A stretch of 64,000 bases of DNA, from contig OX442316.1 of the NCBI GenBank assembly GCA_949358305.1, forward strand, positions 3,534,001 through 3,598,000, written 5' to 3'. The notes beneath the pieces are model-generated. The model saw nothing but the letters and a program-made list of their open reading frames with translations. It did not search any database and was not told the origin of the DNA. Source of the stretch: Strigamia acuminata (lineage: Eukaryota; Arthropoda; Chilopoda; Geophilomorpha; Linotaeniidae). A program made the position numbers and the translations under genes. Of this stretch, positions 1 to 9,243 are shown piece after piece; position 1 is the first letter of the stretch, and each line of letters begins with the position of its first letter.

Positions 1-281
1 TACAGGGTGTCCCAAATGTATTACTTGAATAATAATGCAAATTTGAATATATTTATTGAAGAAATTCAGTACTTTTGCAATAGAAGTTTAATTTTTGCCA
101 TAACGGCTGGCTTTATTTCAGCTGATTTGTTTTCATTTTAAAACGAAAACATTTAACTTAAGATGACTAAAATAAATTGGATAGTACTAATTTGATGGTG
201 ATCTACAACTTTCTGATTGGAAATTTTGCTCTAACCTGATTGGTTTAGAAGTTAGCAAGTGAATGACCTTGAAAATGACCT
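1..281 (+). repeat. Dispersed repeat with TACAGGGTGTCCC end, copy a
   Basis: Starts at base 1 with TACAGGGTGTCCCAAA, so it may extend off the window. It matches 55742-56136 nearly colinearly (shared stretch around 'TTTAACTTAAGATGACTAA' and the TGACCTTGAA run) and is more distantly related to 8690-8967. It breaks off after TGACCTTGAAAATGACCT. The CAGGGTGTCC/GGACACCCTG-type end resembles ends of IS630/Tc1-like DNA transposons, but no transposase is present, so the class is uncertain. No credible ORF. Confidence 0.7.
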
Positions 282-284
282 AAA

Positions 285-335
285 GCTTCAAATTGGCGCC
301 GGGTTCTGATAGGCGCCGGGGCTTGTTTAACTGGG
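285..335. repeat. Fragment of GCGCCGGG-rich F1 family
   Basis: Two GGCGCCGGG motifs spaced about 20 bp apart, the signature of the F1 elements at 4353 and 13637. It abuts the truncated end of copy a. Only an internal scrap remains, with no terminal repeats. The sequence from here to about 650 shows nothing I recognise. Confidence 0.5.
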
Positions 336-652
336 GTCAGCACCTGATTAAGCAAGGTCGAACGAGAAGTATATTTGTAGTTGGCAGCAAAAGAGATGAA
401 TCAGGCCGAATTAAAGTTGCAAAGACGTACATACAGTTTACTTCTTCGTAGAATACACGAGAACAGTTCCACTACTTTCTTTTTGATCTGGTCTCGGATA
501 AAGTGGAATTGAATGTGGCTTGGTCCTTCGCTTCTCAATGTGGTTTTCAGCGAATGCTCTCGCAGGGGTGTTGTCACAATACAGGATTGTAGGATCATCG
601 CCGACAAAATTTTTCATTTCAATCTCTTCAAGCAGTCGGCGTACCCAGACTA

Positions 653-765
653 TACTCTTTCCACACTCAAAAGGAGCCCTGGAATCATGGCTCCCATTGG
701 CCTAGCCATTTCACTTGTGTAGTGATACATAAAAAAAGACTCAAAATACCAGAATTGCATTATAC
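653..765 (+). repeat. Truncated A-family MITE end
   Basis: Begins TATACTC at 651 and carries ACTCAAAAGG, then ATTGGCCTAGCC and the GTGTAGTGATAC block that follow the same order in the complete copies at 33853 and 13211 (reverse). It ends in the AATTGCATTA region and runs into simple ACAGATAT repeats. Only one terminus is present. Confidence 0.7.
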
Positions 766-1380
766 AGATATACAGATATAAATAGAAGTTAATTTGTGAT
801 GTTGCCATTGCGCAGCGCGGGATAATGTAATAATTGACGAATCAAGTCATAACTATAACATGTTATAGTACGACACAATAATGCTTCAATGCTAAAGTTT
901 TGTTTCGATTTGTCAACAGTTGTGCTCGCCACGATTTTTTTGAAAAATAGTGGTTGGTCTACCCCTTTACATAGCTCCATTGCGCCTTTTTTTGAGGGTC
1001 TTGGAAACCCATACCTCCAATTTAGAAAAGTTTCCTGGGATATAGACAGTTTCAAATCTGTTTAGTTTTTCATTTTATCTCATTCTGTTTACAAGTTATG
1101 AGAAATATTGTAAATTATCACTTTTTGAAGTTTTTAATTTTTTTCTCTTTAACTATTCATTTTTTTCTAAAAAAGCTTTAACGAAATGATAGCTCTAACA
1201 ATCCTTTAATTCCTCCTAAAACCATTTTTACTTGTGAGAAATAGTTTCTGAGAAATTTCAAATATTAAAAGTTTCAAAAATAGGGATATGCCATTTTTTT
1301 GGCAAGGAGTTGTACACCTGCGTAACTAATTTGGTTCCTTTTGGAAACCGTCAGTTTCCACAGCCTAAGAATGAACACAG
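766..1380. other. No gene recognised
   Basis: AT-rich DNA without a supported gene. The open frame on the minus strand at 789-1055 has no recognisable domain. One short imperfect hairpin (GGAAAC, spacer, GTTTCC) at about 1336-1360 recurs at 17793 and 22835. Confidence 0.6.
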
Positions 1381-2251
1381 TAGCTGCATTCAAAAATTAA
1401 AACATTTTGTGTTTTAGTTCCATTTTAAAACAAAAATGACATCATTTCCTGTCTATAAAACTAAAATTGGTAAAAATACAAACTAAAATACAATTTCACT
1501 AAGCTTTATTTTACTTCAATTTTAAGTTTAGTTATGCATTACATTTGAATACAAAGATTTATAAAAATAGAAGCAAAATTCAGTTAAAATTCAAGCACTC
1601 ACAAATTAATATTTTATCTGTAGTTATATGACATCATTTCACAACTTATCACATCACTGCCTGTTATATTTTAAATTTTTGTGCTACACACTCATAAAAC
1701 ATAAATACAAAAATTTTGAATTTCAATTTCTGAAGAATTTTCATGAAAATAGGTAACTCACATGTGAACATGTTTTTAAATTGTTTCTTTAATTTTTCAC
1801 CATTCTTATTCAAACCATAAATTTTGGTATTTTTCTAACTAAGATTGATAATAAATATTACTTAGTTGCTTTATTAATTAATTTCTTCTTTCTTGTCCAA
1901 TCACTTTACCTTTGAATTGATGCTGTCAATGACCTCTGGTTTCAGTTGGTCATACTCTTTTAAAATTTCTTCCTCCCTTCTACTAGCAAAGCATAAAAAT
2001 TTTAAATCTTACTAAAAATAATAACATTCCAACAATGCATACTTCTTTCTAATCACTTGGAGAGTATTATATGCTTAATTTTGGAATTTATTACATATCA
2101 GGTGATCAATGATGTCATGTAAAAGTTTACACATGTTGTCAATTTTATAAAATAGAAATAAAATTCTCACACTCAAAATTTAAACTTAAAATACACTTAC
2201 CGTAAACTACAATTGTTAAAACACAAATATTTTAATTTTTGAATGCAGCTA
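1381..2251 (-). mobile_element. Foldback/TIR element carrying an exon-like segment
   Basis: The two ends are inverted repeats of about 37 bp beginning TAGCTGCATTCAAAAATT (left 1381, right complement ending 2251), giving an 871-bp unit. A second, partial member lies at 4254-4720 and shares the right-end sequence TATTTTAAGTTTAAATTTTGA in part and the ATGACATCATTT block from the left end. No transposase motif is visible. On the minus strand it contains a good splice donor just inside the right end (GTAAGTG, plus-strand 2194-2200) and, further in, a coding-like segment between splice signals (1910-1982). Superfamily not identified; no clear target duplication. Confidence 0.6.
1910..1982 (-). CDS. 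Candidate internal exon, charged peptide of unknown function
   Basis: Read on the minus strand, an AG acceptor (TTTGCTAG) is followed by 73 bp open in one frame and then a GTAAAG donor. After one leading base, 24 codons encode a charged, helix-prone peptide that includes REEEILKEYDQLKPEVID. The exon ends in phase 0 and enters in phase 2, so it cannot stand alone. It lies inside the TIR element at 1381-2251. It could be a captured host exon (Pack-type), part of the element's own spliced gene, or chance. I do not recognise the family. The composition is unlike the flanking A/T-rich intron-like DNA, which is the main reason to take it seriously. Confidence 0.35.
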
Positions 2252-3406
2252 GTGTTAAGTGTGTTTTTACATACTATTTTGGCTGTTTATATAAACGATA
2301 CAGACAGAAACTTTATTTTTGAAGCGGCATGTCGATGTTTGGTTTTGACAACCATATTCAAAATGGAAAAAACGGATGAAAACAATGACCTATTGTTAGA
2401 TTTATTACGCCTTAGTTCAGTTGGATTTAAAATACATAAATGGACATTTGGACGTGTCAGGATTTTGCATTTCACACGTAGTGGTCATGTTGGCAAGTGA
2501 TGCATAAAGTATAAGGATATGCAATGATGAATGAGTTTCTTGACACACCGTACATTCAAGTATATAAAATTTTAAATGTATTCATCTCCCAAGAGTATTA
2601 AGTTGAATGAAATAGACATCAAATAAAAGCGAATTGAAACCTTGAAACTCCATTTGGTGGTAGATATGAGACATTTATAGCCGAGACATAAAAAAAGGAA
2701 CGCTAATGGATATCTCATCTCAAGAGATGTAAAAAGTGTAATGCACTTGAGGCTTGTCAGGATAAAAGCAAACAAATTGCATTTTTTGTTTTCAGTGCAA
2801 TTGTAAAATTAGACAAGACTATACACTCTGCTTGTTTGGAGTTTCCGAGATGAAAGTCAATAAGACTTTTGTTGACAAATTTGCTGCTGATGAAATTAAA
2901 AGTTAAATATTTATTTAGCCGTAAAGTGAATGTGGAATTTGGAGGCGGAGTTGGGTTTATGCACAATTTGCATTTTCACCACTTGGTTTGGGTGTCCAGG
3001 TTGAAACATCAATTTCTGTATTTAATGCTTAATGGTGTGGCTTCTCTGCACTGCTGTTCCTGACTGTTGAGCAAATGGATGAAGAAGGAGGGAAAAAAAT
3101 GAGTTTGGGCATATTAAGCTTTTATTAACACCAGTGTGAATTTGCGTGCAACATTTGTGCAGACTTCATTATATTGCACAAGTCTTTTAATTAAACAATA
3201 ACACCTAAATGAAGCCTAGAAGGTTTATCCAATATAGTGGCAATGCTTAGTTTGAATTGAGTATTTTCTTTTGTTTTGGAACTACGTGCAACTGAAGCTG
3301 AGATTTGTTGTTTATTAAAGTAAAATACAATTTGATGGATCAAAAATATATTTTACAATATATTACATTAAAAAACGCATTTTAAAAATTTTAAAATGGG
3401 TTTTTA
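2252..3406. other. No supported gene
   Basis: AT-rich. An 85-codon open frame runs 2243-2500 on the plus strand, with an internal ATG at 2362 in a good context (AAAATGG) and an acidic start (MEKTDENNDLLLDLL), but it has no recognisable domain or splice context. I see no repeat copies here except a weak ATGCATTTTAAAA-type fragment near 3340-3390. Confidence 0.5.
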
Positions 3407-4196
3407 TGTCAGTATAGTGCGGGTTTGACCAGACTCTACGGGTATTTACTGGCATGTCGTTATAAATGAGTACGAATTTTTTTCAATGAGAAATGAACGA
3501 AAGCAGGCTTTGAAAGCATTTTTAGATGTCCAAAATATAGGAAATTGGCTTAAATTTCTATAAGTTTTCACAAATTTTAATAATAACTAAACCCCAGATA
3601 CGTACTCTACTTGTATATGGAATAAAATTTGTTTTATGCACATAAAATATGCACTAAAAATTCCATTTGATGCAATAAAAAAAGAAATGTATGGACTAAA
3701 AAATTAAAATATTTATTTATTTTCTATTTTTTTATTTTATTATTTGTTTATTTCACACATCTAGTGACTTCCTCTGGTGTCTGTTTTTGGCGAAGTCGTC
3801 AATTTGTCGAACGCAAATCATATGTATACGTACATTACACATTTCTTTAAAAAAAAGGCAGAAATAGATATGTACACGTTACGTATCGTAAAAAAGGCAC
3901 AAATCGCCATAAAATGGCGATTTATGCATTTATAGCCAATTTTGGCTTTTTATGGAATAAAAATATTTTTTAGGCATTTGTGCATTTATCCGGGCCCTAA
4001 AACCTTCAGAATGTCTAGAAAACTCAAATTTCTGGCCCAAATTCCAACATAATTATTCATCCAGGCATTTTTATTAAAAAAGCAAATAACTTTTTACTCA
4101 TACCGGCATGCCAGTATGAGCTTTGTAACTGAAATTTCCAAAAGTTGATAATTCCATGTACAAGTACACCGGCATGCCATTTAAGGGGTAATACAG
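3407..4196 (-). mobile_element. F2 (CATGCC) MITE, interrupted
   Basis: The left part (GTTTGACCAGACT ... GGCATGTCGTTATAAATGA ... TAGATGTCC) and right part (CTTCAGAATGTCTAGAAAACTC ... CGGCATGCCA ... GGGGTAATACAG then TA) are the two halves of the F2 element seen whole at 40579-40992 in the opposite orientation. The left TIR is lost. A 405-bp sequence (3592-3996) splits it. Confidence 0.7.
3592..3996. mobile_element. 405-bp insertion nested in the F2 element
   Basis: It lies exactly where the F2 consensus (AATAATAATCTTCAGAATG) is broken and is bounded by CTAAA on both sides (3587-3591 and 3997-4001), consistent with a 5-bp target duplication. It starts CCCCAG and ends CGGGCC, holds a 23-bp near-perfect hairpin around AAATCGCC/GGCGATTT (3901-3923), and has no ORF. 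Class unknown. Confidence 0.5.
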
Positions 4197-4253
4197 TATT
4201 ATAAAACGCATTCTTGTAAAACTCAATGCATTTCAAAATACATTGCTATAAAC

Positions 4254-4720
4254 TAGCTGCATTCAAAAATAAAAATACAATTTTAGTTTAAGTATATTTT
4301 AAGTTTAAATTTTGATTTTTTTATAATAATTATAATAAATATATCATAAATACCCGTACCGCCCCGTTTAAACGCCCGGGCGTTTAATTTTTTTTTTAGC
4401 CGTTAACCCGGCGCTAAATTGAACCCGTCGCATAACCGAAAATTCGCCGATTTTTCACAAAAAATGACGATTTTTCGGCAAAAATAACCGATTTATTAAA
4501 AAAAAATCGGTGAATTTTTGGGGACCCGGCGCTTATTCGGGGCCGGCGCCAATTCAGTGAACTGCCGCTGACTGCCCGGCGCTAAAACGTGGCCGGCGCT
4601 TTATTGAACCCGGGCGTTTAAACGGGGCGGTACGGTATATAATGATAACTATAAATAAATAATTAATATAGTTTAGTTCAAGAAATGATGTCATTTTTGT
4701 TTTAAAATTGAAGTAAGAAG
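4254..4720. mobile_element. Partial copy of the TAGCTGCATTC element
   Basis: Starts TAGCTGCATTCAAAAAT and shares internal blocks with 1381-2251 in inverted order (GAAATGATGTCATTTTTGTT at about 4684-4704). It lacks the exon-like segment and is split by the F1 MITE at 4353-4635. Confidence 0.6.
4353..4635. mobile_element. F1 MITE (GCGCCGG-rich), complete
   Basis: 283 bp, flanked by TA on both sides (4351-4352, 4636-4637). Inverted ends CCGTACCGCCCCGTTTAA, followed by the palindromic CGCCCGGGCG. The interior carries repeated CCGGCGC/GCGCCGG words and degenerate 'AATCGCCGATTTTT' stretches. Strongly GC-richer than its surroundings. A second full copy is at 13637-13934. No coding capacity. Confidence 0.8.
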
Positions 4721-5905
4721 TGTAATACGTATAATTTCTATCTACTTTTGAACAAATTGGGGAAAGCGACTCTTAATCGAAGAAATACGGTACGAAAAGC
4801 ACTTGTCGATGAAATACACTATGTTTTTCTCTGGAGGGCCACGAAGTTGGAAATCTTCTTGAGAGCACTGTTTGTCGAGTGAATCAAATGGCTCTGACCC
4901 CCTTGAAAGAATTTGTATTCTCAGAGACTATAGCTGCTGCATAAAACATTAGCGGTAGAGCCCAAGTACTGCTCACAGGAAGTATTCTGGGCTTGTCCTG
5001 CCATCTTTGGATGGATGGGAATTGCTCATCTTTCCCAATCTTATAGATGTCAATCATGGTAGGAAAGTTGAGTGACTTGTTGCCCTTTCCATTTGATGCT
5101 CATGAAATGTAGTGGGTGTTTCACTGTTTTCGATTGGTTGACACATCAGATTCAATATGAGTTTATTTTTTTGGTGATTTAGCTTTTCTGTAGGAAAATA
5201 AAAATTAATTTTATTGATTTTCTATTTCTTTTTTGGGTTTTTTTCATGTTTTTGTTTCAATGCAGTACAGCGAAGCCTAATTTCCTTTTGATCCTTTAAG
5301 TATGTTAATTGAGACTGGATTTTTTTTTTTTTTAAATTTATCAATGATAATAATAATCCAATTTTGGAAAACTTAAGGCAAACTCAGCACGTGCTTAGCT
5401 CTGTAGGGGATAAGCGAGGTTCTGGAAAAAACCTTTGTGACAATTTCTTTCTCTCTAATCACAGATTTGCATTCTTGTATTTGCCCGTGTTCAATTTATT
5501 CGCTGAATGAAGGTGCTGAGTGTAACATTAAACGGTAACATCAAATTTACATTGAAATCTACAATAGGAAGAATCCGAAATGGGCCTAAGTGATTACTAG
5601 TTACTGCCTGCATTGCAAGGCTTGGCAGTGGATGTGTCCAATGCGCATGCTCAAAGGGTATGTATTGACGTTAATCTATTCTGCAGTGTACTGCAGTGAT
5701 GCCATACATGAAAATATGTACCTTCCGTTAAATTTTCATAACAATATCATTAATGGCACAATAGATCTTTGGAAAAATGAGGTCAGGTGATACGATCATG
5801 TGAACCTAACAGTGGTTGCCCCCTCTGTGAGAAAAACCATTGCAAAATACATTATAACTTATGTGCAGACGCTGACGGGTAGTTGCAAGAAGGCTAAGAA
5901 CGTAG
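4721..5905. other. Mostly unannotated; short F3 end at 4765-4790
   Basis: GCGACTCTTAATCG followed by AAATACGG and TA at about 4765-4792 is the right end of an F3-type element (compare 10929, 53302, 62619). The rest, apart from the possible degenerate coding piece at 4884-5057, shows no repeat or gene I recognise. Confidence 0.45.
4884..5057 (-). pseudogene. Possible degenerate coding fragment
   Basis: A 57-codon minus-strand frame starting at ATG 5057 and ending at TGA 4884 lies in a locally GC-richer patch. The protein (with PSIQRWQDKPRILPVSSTW in the middle) looks non-random in composition but I cannot match it to a family. Upstream the frame is closed. It could be a transposase scrap or chance. 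Confidence 0.15.
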
Positions 5906-6140
5906 CATCGTGAACCAAGGATAACATCACATGTATCCACATGTTCAGTGCATTTTGCCACCGACGGCGCCACATAATATGTAGCTGCACAGCATTCTGG
6001 GATGACAACAGATTACAAACATGCTTAGTTGGCAAGCAATGCATGACACGTGAATGCTGTCATCCAATCAGCGCACAGAACAATGAATCAATAGGAAATA
6101 ACACATTGATACGTGTCCATGTGATCCTTGGTTTACGATA
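5906..6140. mobile_element. AACCAAGGAT foldback MITE
   Basis: The ends are inverted repeats: (G)CATCGTGAACCAAGGAT on the left and the complement ATCCTTGGTTTACGATAG on the right. The interior includes GTCATCCAATCAGCGC with a CCAAT box at 6064. A diverged relative in reverse orientation lies at 19787-20270 (shares ACACGTATC, TTATTTCCTATTGATTC and GTCATCCCAGAAT). Non-coding. Confidence 0.65.
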
Positions 6141-7139
6141 GTGCACTCTACATCAGACGTACAACTAGCAGCTCAGCAATTTATCATATAAATTATAACG
6201 GTTTACATGTGGGTTTGACCGTTACCATAATTATCCGATACCAGCCGATATTGATATTTATATTATAATTATATTGCGATGTATTATAATGTATTTTGAA
6301 ATGCACTGGCTGTGTGATTTGGGTTTACTTACTGGAGCATGTTTGTTTTTGTTTGGTAGTAATATTAAGTTATAGCGGCAGTTTATTTACTTGTGGTCAC
6401 AAGATCTCCTAAAACTGTGACTAATCTGAGAAGAAGTTTAAAACGCTTAAGGCAATTTGTCACAGTTTGTTTGAAATTTGTGTAATCACGAGAAGGGTGT
6501 GTACAGAAAAATTAAGTGCAGAGAGTTTAATCCTCTTTCGCAAATTGGGCACAGTTTATTTTCACGCAGTTGATTTATGATTAATTTCATTATGGTTTTA
6601 ATTAAGTTTCATCTGGAGCTCAGCTTTGATCTCTATCTGTGCACACAACTGGGACATTGATCGACCAGGGTCAGCTCTGAATGGCACTGGAGAATCACTG
6701 ATTTGATCTATATGGATAACGATTGGACAGCAATTGTGAGAATACGACCACCTGTGCTGTACACGTTGGGTTGAGGTTACAACTACCTTACGTGGCAAGG
6801 CCAAAGCCTGTGGTCAGAGTTAGTCACGCATATTTTCCATCAGAAAATAATTAGCTTAGTCGACTATTCAACCATCTTTTTACGAGCAAATTGCTGTTTG
6901 TGGTGCTTTTACATGCAAACAAATTAGCATATCGTAATGTTGGCAAATCAATACCATCAAGTGAGGTGGATTAACTACGGGCTATTGGATAGTTTGCGGA
7001 ATGCTGCTTGTGGGTTAGAGCGTTATAATTCTGGAATAAATTTGTGTATTTGCGGGTTAGCACTTTGGAGTTGTATTACAAAAGTGAGTTGGAAACTGGC
7101 AATACACAGTTGGCAGCAGGTACTTTTCCCTTACAATTA
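6141..7139. other. No gene recognised
   Basis: Moderately AT-rich. The open frames at 6598-6804 (minus) and 6937-7173 (plus) have no domains or splice context. No repeat family identified beyond fragments of the TTTTCCCTTACA word shared with 24142-24637. Confidence 0.5.
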
Positions 7140-7487
7140 TGACATTTTTTACACTATATTTAGTGTAAGGTAAAAATGTTAAAGTTTGGGTTGCGGTTGA
7201 AGTTTCATGTTATAGTTATAAAATTAGACTTAACCTTGCATACCGGTATGTCACATGATTACCGAAACTAGTATTGTCTTGTTAGCATAAAAAGAGAGAA
7301 TTCATGTTTTTAACTGTTGCAATACAATGCTGCAACTTTATTACCGTATTGTGAATTTAAATGAATTCAAAGCAGAAACACTTAGATAAACCGTAACATG
7401 TGCTCCGAGCGTGAATGAAGCGGAGATTTCAAGATGGCGGCGAAAGAGGTCATTGATAATCCAAATTTTTAGTCATTGACGTAAATA

Positions 7488-8056
7488 CAGTCGAAACTCT
7501 TTATAACGAATCGCGATATAACGAATTATCGAAAAACCGAATTGTTAAGAATGACTTGGTTGGCCAGCCATAGAACACCATGTTAAATATTTTTGTTATA
7601 ACGAATTTCGATATAACGAATTATTCGTTATAACAAACAAGTTTTCAAGTACACTGTAATACCAACAAGCCCTCGTTATAACGAATTTTCAAAACTGATC
7701 ACATGACTCAGAACATCCTATGCTCATGTTACGAACACATTTAGAAAAAATAAAAAATTTTCTGTTTTAAAATGGCTGCCAAATGAAAATAAATTTTGAT
7801 TTAGGACAAATTAAACATTTTTAATGCCATTAACAATGGCAAGAAGCTATCAATTGTAGCAGTTGAGTTTAATTTGTCCCGTTTTACAATTTCAACAATT
7901 TTTAAGAATCGGGATAAAATTAACATGATTTTATGAATAAATAATGTTGTTTATGATGAAATTTTATTTTTTTCAGTTAATTCGTTTTAACGAATTCTCG
8001 TTATAACGAATCGATTTGTCCGGTCCCTTGCGATTCGTTATAAAGAGTTTCGACTG
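7488..8056 (+). mobile_element. pogo/Tigger-like MITE with transposase relic
   Basis: 569 bp with perfect TA duplications (7486-7487, 8057-8058) and inverted ends CAGTCGAAACTCTTTATAA. Both ends are followed by several TATAACGAATT iterons, as in pogo-superfamily Tc1/mariner elements. Inside, 7805-7935 encodes a piece of CENP-B-type DNA-binding domain. The DDE catalytic domain is absent, so it could move only with a transposase supplied elsewhere. Truncated relatives are at 34439 and 45133. Confidence 0.9.
7805..7935 (+). pseudogene. pogo transposase N-terminal HTH fragment
   Basis: After an in-frame TAG at 7802, 42 codons read DKLNIFNAIN, then KKLSIVAVEFNLSRFT and ISTIFKNRDKI, ending at TGA 7933-7935. 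This matches the first helix-turn-helix of CENP-B/pogo transposases (pattern K...I..a...G.k...vA.eF.ls..tvstI.knkdKI). The second HTH and DDE domain are deleted. It is a relic that also shows the orientation of the MITE. Confidence 0.75.
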
Positions 8057-8140
8057 TAGTGGAAAACTACCGGATTGGCTACGCCATTTTCAGAAATAGT
8101 GTAAGCTCCGGTGGAGTTATAAGTTTTCCACTATACTTAT
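8057..8140. repeat. Short hairpin TAGTGGAAAACT
   Basis: TAGTGGAAAACTAC at 8057 pairs with ATAAGTTTTCCACTA at about 8121-8135, with a CCAAT box (ATTGG 8074) near the left arm. It directly adjoins the pogo MITE, sharing its TA. Confidence 0.5.
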
Positions 8141-8689
8141 AGGCATAACAAGGGTTTTTATAAGGGTCCATGCTCGTATTTTATTAGATATTCTACTTTT
8201 TACAGGCAGTGTTGTTTGTTGTTAATAGTAGACTTCTGTGACATAATCTACAGTATTACGTCTATGACGATCTGCCGATATCTATTGGCAAGACATGGTT
8301 AGCATGGATGAAGATACAAAATTAGGAATGGCAAGCGCAGTATTTTCTTGCTTTCAACAATGCATATTTTTTATGTTTGGAATGTGCAGTTTGAATTTGG
8401 TGTCAAGATTCCAGGCGTGCTTGGCTTGCAGTTGTAAAGAGGAAAAACAGGGATATTTGTTGTGTTCTGCCAGTGCCACATATATATTCTAGGGTTTTGT
8501 TTATGGTCGCAAGTTAGATTATAATAAATCATTTGTCATTTTGTCAGACCGCCTCATTTTTCTTTCTTGTCATTGAACTTGTTTATTGCTGCCACAGTCC
8601 TGAGATTTGGCAAAACTAAAGACTGATTCTCACTTTTGGCTACACCAGGAATAAACTATAGAGACTATGATCGGCAATGGGGAACCATG

Positions 8690-8967
8690 AGGTATTTTCT
8701 CAAAACTTTCAGAAAGAGATAATTTTTTAAAATTAGTTTTAGACTAATTGGATCGTGCTCTACAACTTTCTAATTCACTTTTTCTCTCTATCTGTCATGG
8801 TTCTCGAGTTACAATATGGATGACCTTGAAGATGACCTCTGAGGTCAAGTTGGATGTTATAATTGGATTTACCCCAAAATACTACCCTGACAATCATTTA
8901 GCTAAATCAAAATCTAAAACAGTTTGGGAATTATTTACTGTGAACCAGACTTTTAGACCACCCTGTA
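8690..8967 (+). repeat. GGGTGTCC-family repeat, copy c
   Basis: Ends GACCACCCTGTA, the complement of a TACAGGGTGGTC terminus. Shares GTGCTCTACAACTTT, TGACCTTGAA, TGACCTCTGAGGTCAA and the ATTGGATT block with copies at 1 and 55742. The left edge is uncertain. The 111-codon frame crossing it (8748-9083) runs past the repeat's end and is not a gene. Confidence 0.6.
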
Positions 8968-9243
8968 TACGTCACCGACTAAAAATCTGGATTAGCAATG
9001 ACCTCTTTTGCCGCCATTTTAAACTCTGCTTCTTTCACGCGCCGAGCACATGTTATGGTTTATCTAATTATTTGTGCTTTTAATTCTTTTAAATTCACAA
9101 TAATAAAGTTGCAGCATTGTATTGCAACAGTTAAAAACAGGAATTCTCTCTTTTTAACGTTAACTCTAATTTTCTAACTATAACTTAAAACTTCAACCGC
9201 AACCCACTTTTAACTTACACTAAATATAGTGTTAAAATGTCAT

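Larger units (their letters stand above)
7140..9243. repeat. 2.1-kb inverted-repeat composite
   Basis: Left arm 7140-7487 and right arm 8968-9243 are diverged inverted copies of each other. Both contain, in mirror order, the hairpin TTACACTATATTTAGTGTAA, GGGTTGCGGTTGAAG, AAAGAGAGAATTC, AACTGTTGCAATACAATGC and the ATGGCGGC box. The left arm has about 55 extra bases (around 7230-7285). The interior is occupied by a pogo-type MITE that starts at the exact inner edge of the left arm, and by a GGGTGTCC-type repeat that ends at the exact inner edge of the right arm. This is either a foldback element later invaded twice, or two inverted MITEs. Confidence 0.65.

Noticed and set aside
8748-9083. 111-codon frame
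   Set aside because: Runs across a repeat terminus and into the arm of the inverted-repeat composite; not conserved in the related repeats.
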